A program made the translations under genes and the position numbers. Under the pieces are notes generated by a model. It was not told the DNA's origin. It saw only the letters and a program-made list of their open reading frames with translations, and ran no database searches. From Saccharopolyspora rectivirgula DSM 43747 (GTDB lineage Bacteria > Actinomycetota > Actinomycetes > Mycobacteriales > Pseudonocardiaceae), in contig NZ_AYJW01000018.1 of the NCBI RefSeq assembly GCF_000497205.1, positions 1-59,623 of the forward strand: a stretch of DNA of 59,623 nucleotides, read 5' to 3'. This document shows positions 1 to 8,785 of the stretch, in pieces (the stretch's first letter is position 1; each line of letters opens with the position of its first letter).

Positions 1-116
1 CGGTGCTGACCGTGCTGTACTCGATGCTCACCGGCGAGGAAGCGGTGTCGGCGCTGAAGGTCCTGTTCCTGGCCATGATCATCGGCGGGGTGGTCGGGCT
101 CCGCGCCGTCCACTGA
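1..116 (+). CDS. C-terminal fragment of a probable SMR-family small multidrug transporter
   Basis: Only the last 37 codons are present; the frame is open to the window edge and ends in TGA at 114-116. The peptide is hydrophobic, with a short Gly-Glu-Glu loop (LTGEEAVSA), then a membrane helix rich in Leu, Ile and Gly ending VVGLRAVH. This resembles the last helix of EmrE/SugE-type proteins, where a GEP/GEE loop precedes a GVVGL-containing TM4. The family exports cationic drugs by proton antiport as four-helix dimers. With only the tail visible, another small membrane protein is possible. It converges on the acyl-CoA oxidase gene, whose stop lies 9 bp away. Confidence 0.5.
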   Translation, partial: VLTVLYSMLTGEEAVSALKVLFLAMIIGGVVGLRAVH

Positions 117-125
117 ACCCCGCCG

Positions 126-2108
126 CTAGCGGGCCGCGGAGTACCCGCGCTGCTCCTCCTGCCGGCGCTGCTCCGCCCCGGTGGCGATCGGCGCGGTCAG
201 CCACTGCTCGGGGATCCCGAAGGCGTCCACCAGCGCCACCGCGTCCGGGGCCAGCTGCTGGCACAGCTGGTTGACCGCTTGCTGGATCGCCTTCGACCGC
301 CGCGGGGTGATCCGCTCGTGCTCCAGGAACCAGCCCCGGTCGGCGTGGATCGCGGACAGCGCGTACAGGTCGCAGAGCCGGTTCAGCACCGCGGCGACCT
401 CGGGGTTCGAGCACTGCTCGATCGCGGTCGCGAACGCCCCCAGCACCACGCGTTCGACGTGCACCCACCCGGCCCGCAGCACGTGGTCCTGCGCGTTGTT
501 GAACGTCTCGAACGGATCGCCGCCCTTCCGGCGCAGTCGCCGGACCAGCCCGTCCAGGACGTGCCGCTCCCGGTCGTCGAACAGCCGCAGCTGCCAGGAC
601 CGGTCGAAGATGTCGTCCGCCTTGGGCGAGCGGTCGATGATCCGCTGCACCAGCGCCCGGGCCGGGGTGCGCTCGAACACCGTCTCCACCACCTGGTCGG
701 CGAGGAACTTCACCACGCCCAGCGGCCCCAGGTCGTCGAACTCGTCCCGGTAGTTGGTCAGCAGCCCCTTGGCGACCAGCTGCACCAGGACCGTGTTGTC
801 CCCTTCGAAGGTGGTGAACACGTCGGTGTCCGCCTTCAGCTGGGCCAGCTGGTTCTCCGCGAGGTACCCGGCGCCGCCGCAGGCCTCGCGGCAGGTCTGG
901 ATGGTGCTGGTGGCGTGCCAGGTGGTCATCGCCTTCAACCCGGCCGCGAGGGATTCCAGCTCCCGCTGCTCGGTCTCCTCCCCGGTCCGGTCGTGCAGCG
1001 CGGAGACCAGCTGTTCCTGGGCGAAGTGCAGCGCGTAGGTCTTGGCCAGCGCCGGCAGCAGCTTCCGCTGGTGGGCGAGGTAGTCCAGCAGCCGGACTTC
1101 GTGCTCGCCGTCCGGGTGCTCGAACTGGCGGCGGGCGTCGGCGTAGCGCAGCGCGATCTGCAGGGCGAGCTTCGCGGCACCGCCGGCGGCACCGGAAACC
1201 GCGATGCGGCCGCGGACCAGCGTGCCGAGCATGGTGAAGAACCGGCGGTTGCGGTTGGCGATCGGGCTGCGGTAGGTGCCGTCCGGGTCCACGTCACCGT
1301 AGCGGTTCAGCAGCGCTTCCCGCGGGACGCGCACCCGGTCGAACTTGATCCGCCCGTTGTCGACACCGTTCAGCCCGGCCTTCCGGCCGCAGTCGCTGAT
1401 CTCCACGCCGGGGAGCGGATTTCCGCCCTCGTCCCGGATCGGCACGACGAACGCGTGGACGCCGTGGTTCTCGCCCTTGCTGATCAGCTGGGCGAAGACC
1501 ACCGCCATCCGGCCGTGCCGCGCGGCGTTGCCGATGTAGTCCTTCACCGCCGCTTCGATCGGCGTGTGGATGACGAACTCTTCGCTCTGCGGGTCGTAGG
1601 TGGCGGTGGTCCGCAGCCGCTGCACGTCCGAGCCGTGCCCGGTTTCGGTCATCGCGAAGCAGCCGGGCAGCTCCAGGGTCATGATGTCCCGCAGGTACCG
1701 CTGGTGGTGCCGCTCGGTGCCCAGGGCGGTGATCGCACCGCCGAACAGCCCCCACTGCACGCCGGCCTTGACCATCAGCGAGAGGTTGCCCGGCAGCATT
1801 TCCAGGGACACCACGGCCGCCCCGATGTCGTCCTTCCCGCCGCACTCGGCGGGGAAGCCGAGCTCGGCCACCCCGGTCCCGGCCAGCTGCCGCAGCTGCT
1901 CCAGCACCCGGTCCCGGTGGGCGTCGGTGTCCAAGTGGTCGGCCGGCGACAGGTCCAGCTCGGCCAGGACCTTCCGAACCTGGCCGCGAGCGCGGGCCCA
2001 GCGCCCGTCCAGCACGGCGGCTAGCTCACCTGCGTCGAATCCCATCACGGCCTCCACTTGGTCGAATTGGTTACTCCCAGCGTAGTTACCGGTGAGTAAC
2101 GTCGCCAT
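126..2108 (-). CDS. Acyl-CoA oxidase / acyl-CoA dehydrogenase family flavoprotein
   Basis: A 660-residue protein longer than ordinary acyl-CoA dehydrogenases (about 380-400) and close to acyl-CoA oxidases. Visible signatures: FAMTETGHGSDVQ, the flavin/substrate-binding motif in the form typical of oxidases; a CGGAGYLAENQL segment; and TFEGDNTVLVQL, whose Glu (about residue 435) is the expected catalytic base. It should be FAD-dependent and introduce the 2,3-trans double bond into acyl-CoA in beta-oxidation, passing electrons to oxygen or ETF; the acceptor cannot be told from sequence. The ATG start is preceded by GGGAGGT. It is divergent from the MerR-PP2C gene, 94 bp away, so that regulator may control it (inference). 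Confidence 0.85.
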   Translation of the reverse strand: MATLLTGNYAGSNQFDQVEAVMGFDAGELAAVLDGRWARARGQVRKVLAELDLSPADHLDTDAHRDRVLEQLRQLAGTGVAELGFPAECGGKDDIGAAVVSLEMLPGNLSLMVKAGVQWGLFGGAITALGTERHHQRYLRDIMTLELPGCFAMTETGHGSDVQRLRTTATYDPQSEEFVIHTPIEAAVKDYIGNAARHGRMAVVFAQLISKGENHGVHAFVVPIRDEGGNPLPGVEISDCGRKAGLNGVDNGRIKFDRVRVPREALLNRYGDVDPDGTYRSPIANRNRRFFTMLGTLVRGRIAVSGAAGGAAKLALQIALRYADARRQFEHPDGEHEVRLLDYLAHQRKLLPALAKTYALHFAQEQLVSALHDRTGEETEQRELESLAAGLKAMTTWHATSTIQTCREACGGAGYLAENQLAQLKADTDVFTTFEGDNTVLVQLVAKGLLTNYRDEFDDLGPLGVVKFLADQVVETVFERTPARALVQRIIDRSPKADDIFDRSWQLRLFDDRERHVLDGLVRRLRRKGGDPFETFNNAQDHVLRAGWVHVERVVLGAFATAIEQCSNPEVAAVLNRLCDLYALSAIHADRGWFLEHERITPRRSKAIQQAVNQLCQQLAPDAVALVDAFGIPEQWLTAPIATGAEQRRQEEQRGYSAAR

Positions 2109-2131
2109 GTGAGCTACCTCCCGGAGAACGG

Positions 2132-2168
2132 TTGACCTTCACCTTGGGGAAAGCGGCACGGTCGTGCC
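2132..2168 (+). promoter_or_regulatory. Candidate MerR-type promoter/operator for the MerR-PP2C gene
   Basis: The 94-bp divergent region contains TTGACC (2132-2137), a good -35, followed by the imperfect dyad CTTCACCTTGGGGAAAG (2139-2155), and then a perfect 14-bp palindrome GGCACG-GT-CGTGCC (2155-2168). MerR proteins bind dyads lying in the long spacer between -35 and -10. No convincing -10 is visible, so the element is a candidate only. Confidence 0.4.
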
Positions 2169-2202
2169 ATCCGGGCGGAACGCCCGGAACGAGGAGGTAG
2201 CC

Positions 2203-3263
2203 ATGGACGGACTGAGCATAGGGGAGTTCGCACGAGCCTCCGGCCTCACACCCAAAGCCCTCCGGCTCTACGGCGAACTCGGGTTGCTGCCCCAGCCCAC
2301 GTGGACCCGCGCACGGGATACCGGACCTACGTCCGCGAACAGCTGGAAGCAGCACAACTGGTCGCGCGACTGCGCGCACTCGGCATGCCGCTGGCCCGGA
2401 TCCGAGTGGTCATCGACCTGCCACCACTGGCCGCCGCCGCGGAGATCACCTCCTACTGGCGGCAGGTCGAAGCCGAAACCGCAGCCCGCAAGGAACTCGT
2501 CACCGCACTCGCCAACGAACTGTCCAGAAAGGATTTCACCATGACCGGCACACCGGAATGGCAACTGCGCTGCGCCGCCCGCACCGAACGCGGACTGGTC
2601 CGGAAGAGCAACGACGACTCGGTGTTCGCGGGCACGCGGCTGTTCGCGGTCGCCGACGGCTTCGGCACCGAAGGTGCAGAAGGATCCGCCAGCGCCGCCG
2701 CGATCGAAGCCATCCAACCGCTCGACAGCGCCACCCCGAACGGCGACCTGCTGCGCGAGCTCAGCGACGCGGCCACCGACGCGCGGAACGCGGTGCTCGA
2801 CTACTCCGCCACCGCGCACAACGACGTGAGCACCACCCTGACGGCCATGCTGTGGTCCGGCTCCGGGTTCGCCCTGGCCCACGTCGGCGACTCGCGCGCC
2901 TACCTGCTGCGCGGCAGCGAACTCACCCAGATCACCCACGACCACACCTTCGTCCAGTCCCTCGTGGACGAAGGCCGGCTCACCCCGGAAGAAGCCGCGA
3001 CCCACCCGCAACGCGCCGAACTGCTGCGCGCGCTGCACCGCAACAGCAGCTCGGACCCGGACGTGCACCTCCGCGAAGCCCTCGCGGGAGACCGGTACCT
3101 GCTGTCCACGGACGGGCTGCACAGCGTGCTCGACGAGCAGGAGCTGCGCGAAGTCCTCGAAACCGCGGCCACCCCGCAGGAAGCGGTGGACGAACTCGTC
3201 CAGCGGGTCCACAAGGCCGGGGCCCCCGACAACCTCTCCTGCGTGGTCATCGACGCCGCCTGA
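2203..3263 (+). pseudogene. MerR-family HTH fused to PP2C phosphatase, interrupted by a 1-nt frameshift
   Basis: Frame 1 starts at ATG 2203 after GAGGAGGT and encodes a MerR winged-helix N-terminus (LSIGEFARASGLTPKALRLY, then GELGLLP). The expected continuation (VDPRTGYRTYVREQL) lies in another frame from 2301. Adding one C to the CCCC run at 2290-2293 restores a single 353-residue reading frame. Residues about 108-353 form a PP2C domain closely resembling PstP in this window: RGLVRKSNDDSVFAG, ADGFGTEG, HVGDSRAYL, TFVQSLVDEGRLTPEEA, STDGL and APDNLS, so the metal-binding aspartates are kept. The intact product would be a transcription factor with a Ser/Thr phosphatase domain. ATG 2523 could start the phosphatase part alone. 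Sequencing error and true pseudogene cannot be separated here. Confidence 0.75.
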
Positions 3264-3271
3264 GAAACGAC

Positions 3272-3303
3272 GAAGCCGCCCCGCGCCGTCGCAGGGCGGC
3301 TTC
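3272..3303. terminator. Bidirectional terminator hairpin
   Basis: GAAGCCGCCC (3272-3281) pairs perfectly with GGGCGGCTTC (3294-3303) around a 12-nt loop. It sits between the convergent MerR-PP2C gene and leuS, and can serve both. Confidence 0.75.
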
Positions 3304-3317
3304 CCCCGTCGAACTCG

Positions 3318-6206
3318 TCAGACGACCACGTTCACCAGGCGACCGGGCACCACGATCACCTTGCGCGGCTCCTTGCCCTCCAGCAGAGCGGCGATCTTCT
3401 CGTCGGCCAGCGCGGCCTTCTCCAGCTCCGCCCTGTCGGCCGACGCCGGAACCACCATCCGGGACCGGACCTTGCCGTTGACCTGGATCGGGTACTCCTG
3501 GGTGTCCTCCACCAGGTACTTCTCGTCGGCCTCCGGGAACGGGCCGTGCACCAGGCTCTCCTCGTGGCCCAGCCGCGACCACAGCTCCTCGGCCAGGTGC
3601 GGCACCAGCGGCGCGACCATCAGCACCAGCGGCTCGACCAGCGCCCGCGGCGTGGCCGGCGCCGACGAGTAGTTCTTGGTGATCCGGTTGTTCAGCTCGA
3701 TCAGCTTGGCCACCGCGGTGTTGAACCGCAGCTCCGAGTAGTCCTCCCGGACCCCGGCGATCGTCTTGTGCAGGGCCCGCAGCATCTCCTCGTCCGGCTG
3801 CTCGTCGCTGACCCGGACCTCACCGGTCTCCTCGTCGACGACGTTGCGCCACAACCGCTGCAGGAAGCGGTGCGAACCGACGACGTCCTTGGTGACCCAC
3901 GGCCGGGAGGTGTCCAGCGGCCCCATCGACATCTCGTAGAGCCGCAGCGTGTCCACGCCGTAGGTGTCGGCCATCTCGTCCGGGGACACGACGTTCTTCA
4001 GGCTCTTGCCCATCTTGCCGTATTCCTGCCGGACTTCCTGGCCCTGGTAGTAGAACTTGCCGTCGCGCTCCTCCACCTCCTCGGCGGGGACGTAGACCCC
4101 GCGGGAGTCGGTGTAGGCGTAGGCCTGGATGTAGCCCTGGTTGTACAGCCGCCGGTACGGCTCCTCCGAGGACAGGTAGCCCAGGTCGTAGAGCACCTTG
4201 TGCCAGAACCGGGAGTACAGCAGGTGCAGCACCGCGTGCTCCACACCGCCGACGTACAGGTCCACCCCGCCCGGGTCGTCAGCACCGTGCTCCGCGGGCC
4301 GCTTGCCCATCCAGTACTGCTCGTTGTCCGGGTCGACGAACCGCTCGTCGTTGTCCGGGTCGATGTAGCGCAGCTGGTACCAGCAGGAACCGGCCCACTG
4401 CGGCATCACGTTGGTGTCCCGGGTGTAGACCTTGGGCCCGTCGCCCAGGTCCAGCTCGACCTTCAGCCAGTCCTCGGCCTTGGCCAGCGGCGGCTGGGGC
4501 TCGCTGTCGGCGTCCCACGGGTCGAAGGTGCGCGGCGAGTAGTCCGCGACCTCCGGCAGCACCACCGGCAGCTGGTCCTCCGGCAGGGCGATCGGGTTGC
4601 CGTCCTCGTCGTAGACGATCGGGAACGGCTCGCCCCAGTACCGCTGGCGGGCGAACAGCCAGTCCCGCAGCTTGTACTGCACGGTGCCCTTGCCGTGGCC
4701 GTTCTCCTCCAGCCAGCGGATCATGGTCCGCTTGGCCTCCTCCAGGCCCAGCCCGTTGAGGTCCAGGCCCAGCTCGGGGTTCGCCGAGTTGATCCGCGGG
4801 CCGTCACCGGTGTAGGCACCGCCTTCGAAGTCCTCCGGCGGCTGCACCGTGCGGACCACCGGCAGCCCGAACACCTGCGAGAAGTCGAAGTCGCGCTGGT
4901 CCTCGGACGGCACCGCCATGATCGCGCCGGTGCCGTAGCCCATCAGCACGTAGTCGGCCAGGAACACCGGGATCTGCTTCCCGGTGACCGGGTTGACCGC
5001 CCACGAACCGGTGAACACACCGGTCTTCTCCCGGTTCTCCTGGCGGTCCAGTTCGGACTTCATCGAAGCCTGCCGGCGGTACTGGGCCACCGCCTCGGCC
5101 GGCGTGGCAGCGCCGTTGGTCCAGCGCTCGTCCACCCCTTCCGGCCACGCGTCCGCGGTCAGCTCGTCGACCAGCGGGTGCTCGGGGGCCAGCACCATGA
5201 ACGTGGCGCCGAACAGGGTGTCCGGACGGGTGGTGAACACCTCGATGCGCTGGTCGGAGCCGGCCACCGAGAACAGCACGTTCGCGCCGTAGGACCGGCC
5301 GATCCAGTTGCGCTGCATCGACTTGACCTTCTCCGGCCAGTCCAGCCGGTCCAGGTCGTCCACCAACCGGTCGGCGTAGGCGGTGATCCGCATCATCCAC
5401 TGCTTGAGGTTGCGGCGGAACACCGGGAAGTTGCCGCGCTCGGTCAGCCCCTCGGCGGTGACCTCCTCGTTGGCCACCACGGTGCCCAGGCCGGGCGCCC
5501 AGTTCACCGGGGCCTCGGACAGGTACGCCAGGCGGTACTCGTTGAGCACCTTGCGCTGCTCGCTGGTGGACAGCTCAGCCCACGGGCGGCCGTCCGGCGT
5601 CTCCCGCTCACCGGACTCGAACTGCTCGACCAGCTCCTCGATCGGCCGGGCCTTGCCCTTGCCGCCGTTGGCCTCCGGGTCGTACCAGGCGTTGAAGATC
5701 TTCAGGAAGATCCACTGGGTCCAGCGGTAGAACGGGATGTCCGTGGTGGCGATGCGACGGCGCTCGTCGTGCCCCAGCCCCAGGCGGCGGATCTGCTTGA
5801 GGAACCGCTCGATGTTCTCCTCGGTCGTGGTGCGCGGATGCGTGCCGGTCTGCATCGCGTACTGCTCGGCGGGCAGGCCGAACGCGTCGAAGCCCATGGT
5901 GTGCAGCACGTTGCGGCCCAGCATCCGGTGGTAGCGGGCGTAGACGTCGGTGCCGATGTAGCCCAGCGGGTGCCCGACGTGCAGGCCGGCGCCGGACGGG
6001 TAGGGGAACATGTCCTGCACGAACAGCTTGTCGTCCGGGCAGTCCCCCTTGAGCGAGCCAGCAGGGTTGGGCGCGTGGAAGGAGCCGAGTTCCTCCCAAC
6101 GGCGCTGCCAACGTTGCTCGATCTCGGCCGCGAGTCCCGCGTTGTAGCGGTACTTCGGCACTTCTTCGGCACTGCCGGTGGTCGAGCCCTCTGCCTGGCC
6201 ACTCAT
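3318..6206 (-). CDS. leuS: Leucine--tRNA ligase
   Basis: 962 residues, a normal length for actinobacterial LeuRS, a class I synthetase that charges tRNA-Leu in the cytosol. The HIGH motif appears as HVGH (residues 76-79, in [16 protein letters not shown]) and the KMSKS loop as KMGKS near residue 730. Between them lies the large CP1 editing insert that hydrolyses mischarged tRNA, and the C-terminal part is the anticodon-binding region. The protein begins [11 protein letters not shown], a short acidic extension common in actinobacteria. It is monocistronic: the 196 bp upstream contain no T-box stem or specifier loop that I can recognise. Confidence 0.97.
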   Translation of the reverse strand: MSGQAEGSTTGSAEEVPKYRYNAGLAAEIEQRWQRRWEELGSFHAPNPAGSLKGDCPDDKLFVQDMFPYPSGAGLHVGHPLGYIGTDVYARYHRMLGRNVLHTMGFDAFGLPAEQYAMQTGTHPRTTTEENIERFLKQIRRLGLGHDERRRIATTDIPFYRWTQWIFLKIFNAWYDPEANGGKGKARPIEELVEQFESGERETPDGRPWAELSTSEQRKVLNEYRLAYLSEAPVNWAPGLGTVVANEEVTAEGLTERGNFPVFRRNLKQWMMRITAYADRLVDDLDRLDWPEKVKSMQRNWIGRSYGANVLFSVAGSDQRIEVFTTRPDTLFGATFMVLAPEHPLVDELTADAWPEGVDERWTNGAATPAEAVAQYRRQASMKSELDRQENREKTGVFTGSWAVNPVTGKQIPVFLADYVLMGYGTGAIMAVPSEDQRDFDFSQVFGLPVVRTVQPPEDFEGGAYTGDGPRINSANPELGLDLNGLGLEEAKRTMIRWLEENGHGKGTVQYKLRDWLFARQRYWGEPFPIVYDEDGNPIALPEDQLPVVLPEVADYSPRTFDPWDADSEPQPPLAKAEDWLKVELDLGDGPKVYTRDTNVMPQWAGSCWYQLRYIDPDNDERFVDPDNEQYWMGKRPAEHGADDPGGVDLYVGGVEHAVLHLLYSRFWHKVLYDLGYLSSEEPYRRLYNQGYIQAYAYTDSRGVYVPAEEVEERDGKFYYQGQEVRQEYGKMGKSLKNVVSPDEMADTYGVDTLRLYEMSMGPLDTSRPWVTKDVVGSHRFLQRLWRNVVDEETGEVRVSDEQPDEEMLRALHKTIAGVREDYSELRFNTAVAKLIELNNRITKNYSSAPATPRALVEPLVLMVAPLVPHLAEELWSRLGHEESLVHGPFPEADEKYLVEDTQEYPIQVNGKVRSRMVVPASADRAELEKAALADEKIAALLEGKEPRKVIVVPGRLVNVVV

Positions 6207-6402
6207 CGTTTTGCGTCCTTCCCTGCTCCTCAGAACGCGGCCTGTTCGCGAACGCGTACCTCCTCAGTGTGCCTCCCCGCCGCTGATGGCGGACACGAAG
6301 GGTCGCCGGACGCCCGGCGCCCCCGGGAAGCGGCTCCGGCCCCGGGAGCGCCGGGGGGGAGGGTGCGACCGGCCGATCGCGCGACCGGCCGGCACCGCGT
6401 CC

Positions 6403-7491
6403 TCAGACCGCCAGCACCACGATCTGGGTGACCTGGTCGGGCGCGAAGTTGTCGTCGCTGACCAGCACTAAGCTGCGCCTACCGTCCGGCAGCCGCGGCC
6501 CCCAGGTGATGCCCTCGATGTTGTCCACGGTGTCGAGCCCCAGCTCCCCCAGGTCCGCGAGCAGCCGCTTGCGGACCGGCTGCACCGGCGCCTGGTGCAG
6601 GCCGGAGACGTCGCGGACGTCGGTGGCGCCGCGGACGTCGGCTTCGTAGATCCGGATGGAATTGCCCACTCCGGTGACGAAGGAGCGCTCCACCACCAGG
6701 TAGCGGAACGGGTCCTGCCCGCTGGCGAGGATCGCGGAGATCCCGTTGTTGCTGAACCCGCCGGTCGGGGAGGTGGCGAACACCGGGTCGAGCGGATACG
6801 CGTACTGGGCCCGCACCTCGCCGGCGCGGTCCTGCACCGTGATCCGGGTCAGGGCGCCGTGCTCGGTGGTGGGGGACTCGCCGTCCTCCAGCAACGGCCC
6901 CTCCATCGCGGTGACCACGAGAGCACCGCCGGCGGTGAAGGTCAGGGCTTCCAGCGCCTCGTTGGCCTTCGGACCGGTGCTCGGGGTGACGTGCAGGTTC
7001 GGCGGCAGCGGCAGCTCGCCGACGTGGCCGCCGTCCGGCGCGGCGATCCGCACGGACGGGTCGATCAGCTGCCCCTCCCGGTCCCCTTCGCTGGTCCACC
7101 ACAGGGCGCCGGTCTTGGGGTCCCACCGGATGTCCTCCGGGTCGAGCGAACGGGCCGGGTAGGTGCTCCCGTCCGGGCGGCGCAGGGGCGCGGTGCCGGT
7201 GAGCTCCACCTCCACCTCCCGGCCCAGCTCCAGCCGGGCGGTGTAGAACCGGGCGGGCTGCAGCTCGGACCGGTCGTCGCTGATCAGCACCCACTGGCCG
7301 GTGCGCGGGTCGAAGTCGATGCCGGACAGCCCGCCGACGGTGGTGCCCTCGAACGGCATGCCGTGCGGCAGGGCGGTCTGCCCGACGAGTTCCACCTCGG
7401 GGGTGGCCGCGGCCACCGGGGTGCTGGCCGTGGTCAGCAGCAGGGCCAGCAGGCCGGTGCAGAACGATCTCTTCCTCATGTGCCTCAGCAC
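6403..7491 (-). CDS. Secreted esterase-like protein of the phytase-like family
   Basis: 362 residues from a GTG at 7491; an ATG at 7479 (MRKRSF) is an equally possible start. The N-terminus is a classic Sec signal: MRKR, then a Leu/Ala-rich core and an AAA-type cleavage site near residue 30. The mature part has beta-propeller-like phrases (GGLSGIDFDPRTGQWVLISD, DPEDIRWDPKTGALWWTSEG, DNIEGITWGPRLPDGRRSLV) typical of proteins annotated as esterase-like activity of phytase family. Such proteins are extracytoplasmic and probably hydrolyse phosphate or carboxyl esters; the substrate is unknown. It lies between leuS (same strand) and a divergent SdpI-like gene and is not part of the conserved oriC block. 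Confidence 0.75.
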   Translation of the reverse strand: MLRHMRKRSFCTGLLALLLTTASTPVAAATPEVELVGQTALPHGMPFEGTTVGGLSGIDFDPRTGQWVLISDDRSELQPARFYTARLELGREVEVELTGTAPLRRPDGSTYPARSLDPEDIRWDPKTGALWWTSEGDREGQLIDPSVRIAAPDGGHVGELPLPPNLHVTPSTGPKANEALEALTFTAGGALVVTAMEGPLLEDGESPTTEHGALTRITVQDRAGEVRAQYAYPLDPVFATSPTGGFSNNGISAILASGQDPFRYLVVERSFVTGVGNSIRIYEADVRGATDVRDVSGLHQAPVQPVRKRLLADLGELGLDTVDNIEGITWGPRLPDGRRSLVLVSDDNFAPDQVTQIVVLAV

Positions 7492-7540
7492 ACCTCAGGC
7501 GGGTGTCGGCCGGGTAGCGGCCGGATGGAGTCTTAGGCTG

Positions 7541-7963
7541 GTGGTCGTGCTCGCTGTACAGCTGATCCTTTGCGCGCTGCTGGTCGTCCCCGGGGCGGCC
7601 CTGCTGCTGCTCGGCTGGCGCGGATTCCGCGGCCAGCTGCCCCGCAACCGCTACGTCGGGGTTCGCACCCCGGCCGCGATGCGCAGCGAAGAAGCCTTCG
7701 AACTGGCCAACCGCGTCGCTGCGCCGGCGATCCTGGCCGGTGGGGCGGTCGCGGTGCTCGCCGGTGCGTCGATGCCGATGCTGGCTTCCGGCTTCAGCGT
7801 GGCGATGGTGGCCGCGCTCGGGTTCGTCGGCGCGTTCGTGCTGATGACCGTGGGCGGGGTGATGGGCACCCGGGCCGCGGAAGCCATGCCGGCGCCCGCT
7901 CCCGCGGCAGGCGGCTGCGGTGGCTGCTCCTGCGCGTGCTGCGGTTCCATGCAGCAGCAGTGA
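7541..7963 (+). CDS. SdpI/YhfL-like small membrane protein with Cys-rich tail
   Basis: 140 residues from GTG 7541 (GGAG 10 nt upstream; GTG 7547 is an alternative). There are about three hydrophobic segments: an N-terminal helix, and two helices after residue 55. Between them is RNRYVGVRTPAAMRSEEAFELANR, the signature stretch of SdpI-type proteins (SdpI is the Bacillus SDP-toxin immunity protein and signal receptor). Actinobacterial members are of unknown role. The C-terminus is odd: after an Ala/Pro linker it ends GGCGGCSCACCGSM with five cysteines, which could bind metal or undergo redox chemistry; this is inference. Confidence 0.65.
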   Translation: MVVLAVQLILCALLVVPGAALLLLGWRGFRGQLPRNRYVGVRTPAAMRSEEAFELANRVAAPAILAGGAVAVLAGASMPMLASGFSVAMVAALGFVGAFVLMTVGGVMGTRAAEAMPAPAPAAGGCGGCSCACCGSMQQQ

Positions 7964-7972
7964 CCCACCCGG

Positions 7973-8010
7973 TTGTCCACAGCAGTTGTCCACAGGAGCT
8001 GTGGACAACT
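7973..8010. other. Cluster of three perfect DnaA boxes forming a hairpin
   Basis: TTGTCCACA occurs at 7973-7981 and 7986-7994, and its complement TGTGGACAA at 8000-8008; this is the high-GC actinobacterial DnaA-box consensus. The second and third boxes form a perfect 12-bp inverted repeat (AGTTGTCCACAG at 7984-7995, CTGTGGACAACT at 7999-8010) with a 3-nt loop. It lies in the 66 bp between the convergent SdpI-like and yqgE genes, so it could also work as a bidirectional terminator, although no T-run follows. Confidence 0.7.
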
Positions 8011-8029
8011 CGATCTCGCCGCGACTCGC

Positions 8030-8605
8030 TCAGTTGAGCTTGACGTCTCCCGGGTGCGTGGCCAGGAAGGCCAGCGGAGGTCCCTGCCGGCGCAACACCC
8101 GACCCCACAGGTCGTCCCCCGGACCGGCGATCACGTCGTCCGGCAGCGCCGGCACCACGACCCAGTCGCCCCGCTCGATCTCCCCGGCCAGCTGACCAGC
8201 GCCCCAACCGGCGTAACCGGCGAACACCCGGATGCCGCGGGCCTGCGGCAGGAGGCTGTCCGGGTCGCCGTCGAGGTCCACCAGGCCGACCGGGCCGCAC
8301 ACCGGCACCACTCCGGCCAGTTCGGCCGCCGGCACGCCCGCGCGCAGCGTCACCAGGCAGATCGCGGTGCGCTGCTCCACCGGTCCGCCCACGAACAGCG
8401 AGCCCGGCTCGGTGATGTGCATGCCCCACTTCGGGAGCACGTCCCCGACCGAGATCTCACTGGGCCGGTTCAGCACCACGCCCAGCGTGCCCTCCGGTCG
8501 GTGGTGGATGACGTACACCACGGTCCGCCGGAAATTCGGATCCATCAGCTGCGGGGCTGCCACCAGCAGCGTCCCCGGCTCTACTTCGGCGTCCGATCCC
8601 ACCAT
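8030..8605 (-). CDS. YqgE/AlgH family protein (UPF0301)
   Basis: 191 residues, the usual size. The family hallmarks are present: GTLLVAAPQLMDPNFRRTVVYVIHH near the N-terminus, GTLGVVLNRPSE, SLFVGGPVEQ, and FAGYAGWGAGQLAGEIERGDW in the second half. The fold is a compact alpha/beta domain and the biochemical role is unknown; the name AlgH comes from an effect on alginate regulation in Pseudomonas. Its mycobacterial counterpart also lies near leuS and pcnA, which supports the call. The ATG start at 8605 leaves 180 bp to the upstream pcnA stop. Confidence 0.9.
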   Translation of the reverse strand: MVGSDAEVEPGTLLVAAPQLMDPNFRRTVVYVIHHRPEGTLGVVLNRPSEISVGDVLPKWGMHITEPGSLFVGGPVEQRTAICLVTLRAGVPAAELAGVVPVCGPVGLVDLDGDPDSLLPQARGIRVFAGYAGWGAGQLAGEIERGDWVVVPALPDDVIAGPGDDLWGRVLRRQGPPLAFLATHPGDVKLN

Positions 8606-8785
8606 CGCATGATCTCACTGGTCAGCCGACTGAATAGTGTTCCTGGCGAATGATTCCGGCCGGAAGCGGAGAAATCATCCGCCACTGGCAACACCGGACA
8701 GCACCACTCGCCGATCCCACCCAGCAATGCTGCTCACTATTATTAACGCCCGTTCATCAACGGCGGCTGACCAGAGAGAACGGGA

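Noticed and set aside
6207-6402. T-box riboswitch before leuS
   Set aside because: No specifier loop, T-box consensus or antiterminator/terminator pair could be recognised in the 196-bp leader.
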